NCBI GenBank assembly: GCA_035498405.1
Contig: DATKAE010000027.1
Location: 1 to 64,000 of the forward strand
Direction of reading: 5' to 3'
DNA from: DATBFU01 sp035498405
GTDB taxonomy: Bacteria > Acidobacteriota > Thermoanaerobaculia > UBA5066 > Gp7-AA6
Length of the DNA stretch: 64,000 bases
The position numbers and the translations under genes are program-made. Positions 1 through 6,144 of the stretch are shown here, in pieces. Below the pieces are notes generated by a model. It saw only the letters and a program-made list of their open reading frames with translations, was not told the DNA's origin and did not search any database. Numbering within the stretch: the stretch's first letter is position 1; each line of letters starts with the position of its first letter.

Positions 1-129
1 TCGGGGTTGCCCTTCCGCCGTTTTGCCTCTTCTCGAGGCGGCGGGGCGAGAACCAAGAAGAGGCTGAGCATGGAGTGGCCTCTCCCGTAGCGCTTCCGGA
101 CGCGGGTTCAACTCCCGCCGCCTCCACCA
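1..129 (+). ncRNA. ssrA: tmRNA (ssrA), 3' part, cut by the window start
   Basis: The sequence ends with the tRNA-like domain of transfer-messenger RNA: a GGACGCGGG-TTCAACT-CCCGC T-arm, an acceptor strand CGCCTCC and an encoded CCA at 127-129. It aligns by eye with the E. coli ssrA 3' end, including the preceding GCATG..GTAGC-type stretch. Upstream, GCCTCTT (25-31) can pair with AAGAGGC around 58-64, which fits the last pseudoknot. The 5' half and the tag-coding part lie outside the window. tmRNA rescues stalled ribosomes, and its 3' end is a common integration site. A second copy of its last 66 bases lies 700 bp downstream. Confidence 0.9.
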
Positions 130-131
130 TT
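66..131 (+). repeat. Direct repeat, left copy (attL-like, within the tmRNA 3' end)
   Basis: These 66 bases recur without a mismatch at 766-831, exactly 700 bp away, with different sequence on both outer sides. This copy is continuous with the tmRNA body and so belongs to the working gene. It is what integrase-mediated insertion at the tmRNA 3' end leaves behind, although no integrase gene is present between the copies. Confidence 0.92.
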
Positions 132-199
132 GCACTCGTCAAGACCTGCCTGAGGAGCCGCTGTTGCTCCCGCACAGCGTTGAGGGGCGACCGAGCGAA

Positions 200-229
200 T
201 TGCGTCATAACGATAGTAGAATGCTATCG
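200..229 (+). promoter_or_regulatory. Putative promoter/operator of the toxin-antitoxin pair
   Basis: An inverted repeat CGATAG (211-216) / CTATCG (224-229) lies just before the antitoxin start and contains a TAGAAT hexamer (217-222) that could be the -10 box. Type II antitoxins commonly bind such palindromes to repress their own operon. The role here is inferred from position and symmetry only. Confidence 0.4.
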
Positions 230-239
230 AAGTGATGCC

Positions 240-479
240 ATGCCAAAAACCCTGACCGTCCGCATCGACGACGCCACCTACGGCCTCATTGCGGAAGCCG
301 CCGCCGCCGAGAATCGCTCGGTTTCGAATTTCATCGAAACCGCGGCCCGGCAGAGGGCGGTCGCCGAGATCTTCGTTCCCGACGAGGAAATGAACGAAAT
401 TCGCTCGAATCCCACTCTCCGGAAGAGGCTCAAGAGAGGCCGTCGGGAAGCGGCAGCCGGCAGGGGCCGGTTTGTCTGA
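240..479 (+). CDS. Type II antitoxin, ribbon-helix-helix-like
   Basis: A 79-residue protein. The N-terminus MPKTLTVRIDDATY (a strand of alternating hydrophobic and polar residues) followed by helices resembles the RHH DNA-binding fold of CopG/RelB-class antitoxins; the C-terminal half is charged (RKRLKRGRR) and would be the toxin-binding tail. I chose the ATG at 240 because the RHH strand starts there and the open frame further upstream runs into the tmRNA. The stop overlaps the next gene by 8 bp, typical of a toxin-antitoxin pair. The pair is the only coding content between the two tmRNA-end repeats. The exact antitoxin family is not certain. Confidence 0.75.
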   Translation: MPKTLTVRIDDATYGLIAEAAAAENRSVSNFIETAARQRAVAEIFVPDEEMNEIRSNPTLRKRLKRGRREAAAGRGRFV

Positions 480-753
480 GTATCGTATCTTCGAGACTTC
501 GGGCTTCCAGCGCGACCTGGTTCATCTGGGGCCGGGAGCGGCCAGAAAAATACAGACCACTCTGAGAGATCGCGTCTACCCGGTCCTCCGGGCGGCACCT
601 CGCTCAACGCCATCGGCCGCGCGCCTGAAGGACTGGGATCCTCCGACCTGGCGGGTTCGGGTCGGTCCGTGGCGAGTTTTCTTCGAGATCGACGACGAGA
701 AGCGCGTCGTTTTTCTGACAGCTGCCGATCACCGAAAGGACGCGTACCGATAG
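472..753 (+). CDS. Type II toxin, RelE/ParE superfamily
   Basis: A 93-residue protein with the RelE/ParE layout: an N-terminal helix pair, a PSAARLKDWDPPTWRVRVG stretch (the usual 'L.g...yRiRvG.yR' strand signature), then WRVFFEIDDEK and VVFLTAADHRKDAYR at the C-terminus, where RelE family members carry the catalytic His/Arg/Tyr residues. RelE toxins cleave mRNA on the ribosome; ParE relatives poison gyrase, and the sequence alone does not separate the two with certainty. The start is a TTG at 472 inside the antitoxin gene, so the pair is translationally coupled. It lies on a tmRNA-bounded islet, which is notable because tmRNA relieves RelE-type ribosome stalling. Confidence 0.82.
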   Translation: MSEYRIFETSGFQRDLVHLGPGAARKIQTTLRDRVYPVLRAAPRSTPSAARLKDWDPPTWRVRVGPWRVFFEIDDEKRVVFLTAADHRKDAYR

Positions 754-765
754 CCGCTTTGGGCC

Positions 766-831
766 GAGCATGGAGTGGCCTCTCCCGTAGCGCTTCCGGA
801 CGCGGGTTCAACTCCCGCCGCCTCCACCATT
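766..831 (+). repeat. Direct repeat, right copy (displaced tmRNA 3' end, attR-like)
   Basis: A perfect 66-bp copy of 66-131, including the T-arm, acceptor strand and CCA. It lacks the tmRNA body upstream, so it is a remnant. By the usual logic of insertion into RNA 3' ends, this would be the original chromosomal end and the left copy the one brought in by the element. Confidence 0.9.
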
Positions 832-970
832 CCAAGAATTCGTCCCTGATCCGAAAAGCAGTCACCGGAACGGGCAATCGGGTCCCGTCAGTTCGATCCG
901 AAACGACCGGTCCGTCCTTCGGTTACAAGCACCGGCCCGATCGGTGAGGAACTTCCTTTAGCTTCGCAAC
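832..970. other. Intergenic, nothing recognised
   Basis: About 140 bases between the displaced tmRNA end and the decayed peptidoglycan-binding gene. I see no convincing coding frame, RNA or terminator. Confidence 0.5.
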
Positions 971-1388
971 CTAGATCACGCCCGCTTTTTGGAGAGGGAG
1001 GATTACCGTGCTGTACAGCGGCTCGGCCAAATAGCCGAGGTACGCTTCCATGATCGCGAAGTTAATTCGCGGCAGCGCCTGTAGATAGTCCCAGTTCGGG
1101 TGGTAAATCGTCGAGAAGCCAAAGCGGTTAGGGTCCACGAATACCGCATGCTGGGTCGCCGTGACCAGACCGTCCACTGTCACAAGGGGAAACGCATCGT
1201 CTTTCTTAGCCTGTTGATACCCGCGTATCGCGCTCAGGGTTCTTGGCCCGCAGATTCCGTCTACCATGAGAAGAAAGGGCATACGAAAAGAGTTCATCGC
1301 TCTTGCGATTGGACCCGCCCTCTCCAACAGAGTGCTCGATTTTCAGGAAGACCATGCCATCTAAGCCCGATGAAATTGGAACTGCCAT
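971..1388 (-). pseudogene. Peptidoglycan-binding protein, frameshifted
   Basis: Two minus-strand frames together make one protein. The first, from an ATG at 1388, ends in KIEHSVGEGGSNRKSDEL, and the second continues with MVDGICGPRTLSAIRGYQQ and runs to the stop at 971. 'SVG.GG.N...D' followed by 'VDGICGP.T..AI..fQ' is the pattern of PG_binding_1-type domains, but intact relatives have about 25 residues between the two parts and here only about 12 remain, in another frame. A small deletion near 1280-1300 would explain both the frame change and the missing residues. The downstream part includes a TIYHPNWDYLQALPRINFAI tail of unknown function. A sequencing error would explain the frame but not the shortening. 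Confidence 0.6.
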
Positions 1389-1661
1389 GGCAGATGACCT
1401 CGTTGTTACGTCGCTTCTCGTCGCCTGCGAGCTCGCGTCTGGAACAGTGGCTTGCGATACCGGCCTGAGGCCGACTCTTCGCCCGCCCTTTGATCATAAG
1501 ACCGCTTCCGACACGCGAGCCAGCCTTTCGCCGCGAATATCTGCTCGTTGTCTGTACGGCTGGTTTCAACGCATGCGATCTATCGGCCGCGCGACGACCG
1601 GCTGGGCCGGCGGGTCGCAATCCGCGCGCTGCCGCACTCGCGGTCTTCGCCGCGGACTTCG
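1389..1661. other. Intergenic, nothing recognised
   Basis: About 270 bases without a frame of natural protein composition. The open frames crossing it are rich in Arg/Ser/Pro, as expected of non-coding high-GC DNA. Confidence 0.5.
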
Positions 1662-2279
1662 CTATCGCGGGACCGAGATCGAGCTCTGAAGGTCGGCCTC
1701 GGCTTCATCCACCTTCAGGAGGTATCCGTTGATCACGCCTGGCGTGAGATGGCGTCCTCGGACGTGGATCGTGGGGCCCGGCTGCCTTTTTCCGACGGCG
1801 GGCCAGAAGACGCTCGAGTAGTCTCCGTCCGGGAGCATCGAGAATCGGCAGCCCTCGCGGACACAGACGGTCACCCAGTCGCCGGCGAGAATGAATCCGG
1901 TGAAAAGGACTCGCCCGTGGGTGAGGCACTCCACCTGGAAAGGACCTCTCGTGGCGCAAAGGAAGGCGAGAGCGTGGCCCCGGGCCGCGCGCCCGGCGGT
2001 CATCCGGTTTCCATCGGCGAATCGGACGGCAAGCTCGTGCTCGAGGTCATCGGCCGGCTCGAACCAAGTCAGGCGATTCAACTTGATTGCGACGGGGAGC
2101 GGGGAGGAGGCTTCGGAAAAGGAAAGGAGCACTCCCGATTCGACCGGCGCCGGCGAGGGCGAGACCCGTCTCAATGCGAGCCCGCAAACCGGCTCGACGC
2201 GTGCCTCGCGGTCGCGCGCCATGGGGACCGACTGCAAGTGCGTGGCGAGAAGAAGAGCGCCGACGAATGCGTTGACCAT
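1662..2279 (-). CDS. Small exported or membrane-anchored protein of unknown function
   Basis: A 205-residue protein with a short hydrophobic N-terminus (MVNAFVGALLLATHLQSV) that could be a signal peptide or anchor. The middle and C-terminal parts have regular beta-type patterns (GHALAFLCAT, GRVLFTGFILAGDWVTVCV, RFSMLPDGDYSSVFWP), faintly like the C-terminal beta domain of RodZ-type proteins, but the match is too weak to name. Its start is 11 bp after the stop of the HTH-EIIA gene upstream on the same strand, so it is probably the last gene of that operon. The opposite strand is also open, but with antisense-like composition. Confidence 0.5.
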   Translation of the reverse strand: MVNAFVGALLLATHLQSVPMARDREARVEPVCGLALRRVSPSPAPVESGVLLSFSEASSPLPVAIKLNRLTWFEPADDLEHELAVRFADGNRMTAGRAARGHALAFLCATRGPFQVECLTHGRVLFTGFILAGDWVTVCVREGCRFSMLPDGDYSSVFWPAVGKRQPGPTIHVRGRHLTPGVINGYLLKVDEAEADLQSSISVPR

Positions 2280-2290
2280 GCTGCCGCCGG

Positions 2291-3064
2291 CTAGAGCCGC
2301 CGACCCTGGCGCAGAGTCGTTGGCCCGGAAGAGGGAAGCGAAGGATCGCTCGGTGCCGTTTCGCCCGCCTGCCGGAAAACGCTGTAGATCTCCGTTTCGG
2401 ACCGAGCCTCGATAATCCTTTTCGCCAGCCCTTCGCGATGCAGAAGGTGACTCAGCCGCGCTTCCCAGACGAGCTGTACGGCGGCCGTCCGGGCGAGCAG
2501 GATGACCGCGAGCCTCGGCCGGTAGCCATGCACTTCGCCGAAATCAACCGGCCCCCGCGCACGAACGACGATGATCTGGTGTGCCGCCAGGGCGCACTTC
2601 TCCGGATCCCGCGGGTGCGGGAAGGCGGCATCGGGATGGAGCGCCGTGCTGCAGAGCTTCTCTCGCTCGAGAATGGCTTCGACGATGCGTCCCTTCGTTT
2701 CCTCTTCGGAGCCTCCGTCGAGCGTCAGGCGGGAAGCGGCAAGAGCCGCTCGGATAAGGTCCGCCGCCGTGGTCTCCCGGGCATCCGGAAAAATATTTCG
2801 AACGTCCATGTAGGGATAGAGTCGTGCGTCCTCTCCCACATGGCTGACCGCCTCGGGCAGCAACTCCACGCCGCTTCGATGCTTCAGAATCCAGTTGTCG
2901 AGATCCCGCACCCGGAAGCGCCAGCGACCCTCCACCCGGATGGCCGGAAGCTCACCGACCATCCGATGAATCGTTCTCGGGGACAGCGAAAGGTAGCGGG
3001 CAGCATCGCTGACCGACATCGTCTCCTCGACCGCACCGCCGCTCGACCGCTTCTTCGGGCGCAT
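2291..3064 (-). CDS. HTH (excisionase-type) protein fused to a PTS EIIA(Ntr)-like domain, copy 2
   Basis: 257 residues. The N-terminus holds an excisionase/MerR-like winged HTH (SVSDAARYLSLSPRTIHRMVGE, then the wing IRVEGRWRFRVRDLDNWI), ending near residue 65. The rest resembles PtsN/EIIA type 2: ILEREKLCSTALHPDAAFPHPRD aligns with the region around the phosphorylated His of E. coli PtsN (GIAIPHGK), so the FPH histidine may be a phospho-acceptor, and a C-terminal ARLSHLLHREGLAKRIIEA matches the EIIA helix. I start it at the ATG at 3064, 2 bp after the zinc-ribbon gene's stop. It is a paralogue of the gene at 3465-4208. Likely role, by inference: a transcription regulator that senses the phosphotransfer state. 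Confidence 0.78.
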   Translation of the reverse strand: MRPKKRSSGGAVEETMSVSDAARYLSLSPRTIHRMVGELPAIRVEGRWRFRVRDLDNWILKHRSGVELLPEAVSHVGEDARLYPYMDVRNIFPDARETTAADLIRAALAASRLTLDGGSEEETKGRIVEAILEREKLCSTALHPDAAFPHPRDPEKCALAAHQIIVVRARGPVDFGEVHGYRPRLAVILLARTAAVQLVWEARLSHLLHREGLAKRIIEARSETEIYSVFRQAGETAPSDPSLPSSGPTTLRQGRRL

Positions 3065-3066
3065 CT

Positions 3067-3462
3067 TCAGTGTAAGGAACTTCCCGAGCAAGAAGCAGAA
3101 ACGGCAATCCGCAGATCCGGCCGGGCGGTCCCTGGAGAATCGGAATCGAATGCGCTGAAAAGAAGGCGGCGGCAGTGCGGGCACGCGAGCAGGCCCTCGC
3201 CACGACGAAGGGCGCACGCAAGCTGAGGCGTGAGCCGCAAGTTGCAGCCGCCACAGTGCGAGCCGCGGGCTTCGACGAAGGGCGGATACCGACCCTCGCG
3301 CATGAGGGCGTCGTAGCTCGACAGGAACGGCTTCGAGATTTCTCCGCGAACCGAGTCGCGCTGTTTCGCCAGCCTCTTGGCCGCAGCAGCCGCCGACCCC
3401 TGCTCGCGCAGCTGGCAGTCGATCGAGAAGAGGAGCGTCAAATTACCGATGTTGCTGTTCAT
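3067..3462 (-). CDS. C4 zinc-ribbon protein
   Basis: 131 residues. The C-terminal part has RYPPFVEARGSHCGGCNLRLT followed by ACPHCRRLLF: two CxxC pairs about 25 residues apart in the arrangement of the zf-RING_7 / C4-type zinc-ribbon family (PF02591-like). Full family members have a coiled-coil of 150 residues or more in front; here only about 80 remain (RLAKQRDSVRGEISKPFLSSYDALMREG), so this is a short form. The ATG at 3462 lies 2 bp after the upstream gene's stop, and the gene ends 2 bp before the next start, so it sits inside a three-gene translational chain between the two HTH-EIIA paralogues. Possible partner of them in nucleic-acid or protein binding; unproven. Confidence 0.68.
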   Translation of the reverse strand: MNSNIGNLTLLFSIDCQLREQGSAAAAAKRLAKQRDSVRGEISKPFLSSYDALMREGRYPPFVEARGSHCGGCNLRLTPQLACALRRGEGLLACPHCRRLLFSAFDSDSPGTARPDLRIAVSASCSGSSLH

Positions 3463-3464
3463 TC

Positions 3465-4208
3465 CTATCCTTGCGCGGTACGCGTCATCGAATGCGCCTC
3501 CAAGCATCGTTCGGCCTCGAAGAGTGCGCCATAGAGCGCGGGGGCATCCGGTGCGTCGAGCAGCACCTTCACGGCCTGCTCACTGGCCAGCATCTGCGAG
3601 AGTTTGTGCAGCCAGGGAAGATGAAGCTCGTCGTATTTGAGGCCCAGCACGAAAAAGAGGTGCGTTGGCTTTCCGTCGAGCGCATCGAAGTCGACGCCCT
3701 CCCTCGAGCGGCCCAGGACCATGAAGGGCCGCGTCACTTGCTCGGCGTTGCGCCGGAGCGTGTGCAGGAACGCGGTTCCGTTCCCGATCGCGCTCGGAAG
3801 AATGTTCTCGCGCTCGATGAGCGCTCCGACGAACCAGGTCTTGTCACGAACCAGGGCCAGCCGGTGTGCGAACGATGCCAACTCTTCGATGACGCCGTTC
3901 TTCGATCTTGCCGTCAGTTCCGGGAGGATCAGGCCTGGCTGGAAGCACGCGGCGAGTTCCAGCATCCGCCGGGGTGAGCCGTAGAACGCCGGGCCGTCCA
4001 GGTAGCGGGGCACGACGCCCAGCATCTGGTCGTCCAACCACGCATCGATCATGGCCTTGCGAAAGCGCCATTGACTCCCGACCTTCACGCCCGGGAGCGC
4101 CCCATCCGTCACGAGCTTGAGAACCGTGCGCTCGTTGAGGCTCAAGTACTCCGCCATCTGCTTGACGGTCATAAGTTGATCTTCCATAGTGACTTTGACA
4201 GCCGTCAT
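3465..4208 (-). CDS. HTH (excisionase-type) protein fused to a PTS EIIA(Ntr)-like domain, copy 1
   Basis: 247 residues, first gene of the minus-strand operon. Residues about 10-60 are an excisionase-type HTH (TVKQMAEYLSLNERTVLKLV, wing VGSQWRFRKAMIDAWLDDQ). From about residue 110 on it aligns well with PtsN: LIERENILPSAIGNGTAFLH corresponds to the EIIA active-site strand with His in place, followed by VDFDALDGKPTHLFFVLGL and HKLSQMLASEQAVKVLLDA, the regular EIIA elements. In the PtsN family this His takes phosphate from NPr, so the protein may couple phosphotransfer to DNA binding. It is transcribed from an AT-rich divergent promoter region with an 8-bp inverted repeat, a possible autoregulatory site. 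Confidence 0.82.
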   Translation of the reverse strand: MTAVKVTMEDQLMTVKQMAEYLSLNERTVLKLVTDGALPGVKVGSQWRFRKAMIDAWLDDQMLGVVPRYLDGPAFYGSPRRMLELAACFQPGLILPELTARSKNGVIEELASFAHRLALVRDKTWFVGALIERENILPSAIGNGTAFLHTLRRNAEQVTRPFMVLGRSREGVDFDALDGKPTHLFFVLGLKYDELHLPWLHKLSQMLASEQAVKVLLDAPDAPALYGALFEAERCLEAHSMTRTAQG

Positions 4209-4294
4209 GATTATGCGTTAAATTACGCCATCTTGCAATATATTACTCGTTAGTACGCGAAAACGCATATTTTGACATAAAAGGAAGGAAGCCC
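4209..4294. promoter_or_regulatory. AT-rich divergent promoter region with inverted repeat
   Basis: This stretch between two divergent genes is clearly AT-rich against its neighbours. TATGCGTT (4212-4219) and AACGCATA (4262-4269) form a perfect 8-bp inverted repeat, and TTGACA at 4272-4277 looks like a -35 box. AAGGAAGG (4281-4288) is the ribosome site of the plus-strand gene. The repeat is a candidate operator for the HTH-EIIA protein encoded next to it. Confidence 0.5.
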
Positions 4295-4765
4295 GTGAGT
4301 CGCCTTCTGTCTCGGCTGCCCCGGTGGGTCACAGCGCTTAGCCACTCCAAGCCCGACAATCCTTCTCGAGCCCAGGTGCCGTCCGGGCCTGCCCTCGACT
4401 GGGCCAGGCAGGAAACACTCGCAATGCTCCGCCAGTGTCAGACCGAAGCGCGGGAGCTGCTGGATCCGAGGCAATGGAATGCGCACCTCGAGTGGATCCT
4501 GAATCGGAAGGACGATCCGTACTCCCACGGGGAGGGATTCGACGAGAAGACGGTCGATGGAATCGTTCTGGAGCTCGAGGATCTTGCAGACCTGGTCAGC
4601 AGCGCGCCAGAGGAACGACCGGGAGCGCCCGCGGATGATCCGCAGCCGGACCCTCGAGCGCGCCAATCCGTCGCGAGGGGACTTCGCCTCGCCACGGAGA
4701 GCTTCTCCGTCGTCTTCGGCAGCCACCGCTCGCGACCGGAACAGAGTCCGCACGCGATCCACTGA
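4295..4765 (+). CDS. Protein of unknown function
   Basis: 156 residues from a GTG at 4295, preceded at normal spacing by AAGGAAGG. I do not recognise it. It is soluble, with a helical acidic centre (LDWARQETLAMLRQCQTEA, VDGIVLELEDLADLVSS) and a low-complexity Pro/Asp/Arg tail that could be disordered. It is divergent from the HTH-EIIA operon across a short promoter region, so it may be controlled by that regulator. Frames on the other strand are open too, but the ribosome site and the composition favour this one. Confidence 0.5.
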   Translation: MSRLLSRLPRWVTALSHSKPDNPSRAQVPSGPALDWARQETLAMLRQCQTEARELLDPRQWNAHLEWILNRKDDPYSHGEGFDEKTVDGIVLELEDLADLVSSAPEERPGAPADDPQPDPRARQSVARGLRLATESFSVVFGSHRSRPEQSPHAIH

Positions 4766-4997
4766 TTCTTGCGATTCCCTCCGCCGAACGGGACCCGACG
4801 GTGACGTCGGAAACCGAGAAAAAGCGGAGGGAACCGGGAGGATTTCGTCCTCTCTCCCCCGCGACGATCTCCGCTGCGGGCAGACGCTCGCTCCGGGTAG
4901 AGGGGTACGGCGCCCTCCGGCCGTCGACTGATGCAACGGAACCATTCCCGCAGTCGGCGCTCTCGTATCTGATGGCGGCTGCACGAGGAGGTGCGCC
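4766..4997 (+). other. Leader region before dodecin with a nested stem-loop
   Basis: TTCCCTCCGC (4775-4784) pairs perfectly with GCGGAGGGAA (4824-4833). Inside it, CCGACG (4795-4800) and CGTCGG (4805-4810) form a hairpin closed by GTGA, a GNRA-type tetraloop. It has no T-run, so it is not a standard terminator. It may be a structured leader RNA or the end of the upstream transcript. The rest of the region up to the dodecin ribosome site shows nothing clear, and no match to the FMN riboswitch core is seen. Confidence 0.35.
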
Positions 4998-5201
4998 ATG
5001 TCGGATGTCTTGAAAGTCATCGAGGTGCTCGCCGAGTCCGAGAAGAGCTGGGAAGACGCCGCGCGGGAGGCGGTCGAACGAGCCGCGAAGACGCTGACGA
5101 ACATCCGCTCGATCTACATCGAGCACTTCGAGGCGAAGGTGGAGAAGAACAAGATCACCCGTTATCGCGTCAACGCGAAGGTCACTTTTCTTCTCCAATA
5201 G
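4998..5201 (+). CDS. Dodecin, flavin-binding
   Basis: 67 residues, the normal dodecin length. It matches the family throughout: VIEVLAESEKSWEDAAREAV (strand 1 and the single helix), RAAKTLTNIRSIYIEHFEAKV, and a final YRVNAKVTFLLQ strand. Dodecins form hollow 12-mers that bind flavins (or CoA) and buffer free riboflavin/FMN. The ATG at 4998 follows GAGGAGGT at 4985-4992, a strong ribosome site. The next gene starts 34 bp on, in the same direction. The upstream leader contains a structured element. Confidence 0.92.
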   Translation: MSDVLKVIEVLAESEKSWEDAAREAVERAAKTLTNIRSIYIEHFEAKVEKNKITRYRVNAKVTFLLQ

Positions 5202-5235
5202 CCGGGCTGCGCCGCTCGAGACGTGGACGTCCTTG

Positions 5236-6144
5236 ATGTCGCCGTTCTCTTGCGTCGAGCTGCTTCAATGGGCTCTTCCCCGGCTCTCGCTGCGCTGGCC
5301 GGGCTTTCGGCGGGTTCACCGCCAGGTCTGCCGGCGCATCGGGGGACGGGTCGGGGAGTTGAAGCTGCCGGACCTGCGGGCCTACAAGGACTATCTCGAG
5401 GCCCATCCCGAGGAGTGGGCGTTTCTCGATTCCCTCTGCTGGATCTCGATTTCGCGTTTCCTTCGCGATCGGGTCGTCTTCGACGTGCTTCGGACGGAAG
5501 TCCTGCCCGCGCTGGCCGCCGCCGCCCTGACCCGCGGCGCGCACGAGCTCAAGTCTTGGAGCGCTGGATGTGCTTCGGGAGAGGAGCCCTACAGCCTGAT
5601 GATTCTCTGGAAGCTCGAGCTTGCGAGGCGCTTCCCGGGTCTGTCTCTCTCCGTCGTCGCCACGGACATCGACGAGCGGCTCTTAGAGCGGGCTCGGGCC
5701 GCCCGATACCGCGCCTCGAGCCTCCGAGAGCTGCCGCGCGCCTGGGTCGATGAGGCCTTCGAACGCTCCGGAGACCTGTTCGAGCTGCGGCCCGAACTCC
5801 GGGAGGGCATCGAATTCCGATGCGAAGACATCCGCGAGAAGATGGCTCGGGGGCCCTTCGACTTGATCTTGTGCCGGAACCTGGTCTTTACCTATCTCGA
5901 CGCCTCGCGCGAGCGCGAGACGCTCGACCGGATCCTGCTCGAACTCGGCCCGGGCGGCGCTCTGGTCATCGGTCGGCGCGAGCGGCTGCCGGAAGGCTCG
6001 ACCGGGATCGAGGGCTGGGACTCGCGTCCGGGGATCTACCGGAGGGCAGCCGCTGGAGACGCCGCGCTGTTGCCCGGAACGCCGGCAGTGCAGGCCCCGG
6101 CGTTGGGAAAAGCGCCGCACTCGGTGGTCGAACGATGGACCTGA
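5236..6144 (+). CDS. CheR-family SAM-dependent methyltransferase
   Basis: 302 residues from the ATG at 5236 (a TTG directly before it is an alternative). It shows the CheR fold: an N-terminal helical segment (DYLEAHPEEWAFLDSLCWIS), then the SAM-binding core with WSAGCASGEEPYSLMI (motif I, near residue 110), ATDIDERLLERAR (motif II) and FDLILCRNLVFTYLD (motif IV). CheR enzymes methylate glutamates of chemoreceptors, but no chemotaxis gene lies nearby, so another carboxyl substrate is possible. The last 10 bp overlap the AdoMet synthetase gene, so the two are translationally coupled: the enzyme is made together with the supply of its co-substrate. Confidence 0.85.
   Translation: MSPFSCVELLQWALPRLSLRWPGFRRVHRQVCRRIGGRVGELKLPDLRAYKDYLEAHPEEWAFLDSLCWISISRFLRDRVVFDVLRTEVLPALAAAALTRGAHELKSWSAGCASGEEPYSLMILWKLELARRFPGLSLSVVATDIDERLLERARAARYRASSLRELPRAWVDEAFERSGDLFELRPELREGIEFRCEDIREKMARGPFDLILCRNLVFTYLDASRERETLDRILLELGPGGALVIGRRERLPEGSTGIEGWDSRPGIYRRAAAGDAALLPGTPAVQAPALGKAPHSVVERWT

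Noticed and set aside
1548..2294. A plus-strand frame opposite the gene at 1662-2279
   Set aside because: Composition is charged and low in hydrophobic residues, as in antisense frames. The minus frame has an N-terminal hydrophobic segment and follows an operon.
4834..4997. An FMN riboswitch upstream of dodecin
   Set aside because: The conserved FMN core sequences are not present; only a general nested stem is seen further upstream.
4250..5104. A minus-strand frame opposite the gene at 4295
   Set aside because: No ribosome site and antisense-like composition; the dodecin gene and its leader lie in the same stretch on the other strand.
5202..6135. A SAM riboswitch for the AdoMet synthetase
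   Set aside because: There is no free leader: the start lies inside the CheR-like gene, and no SAM-riboswitch-like helices are seen before that gene.
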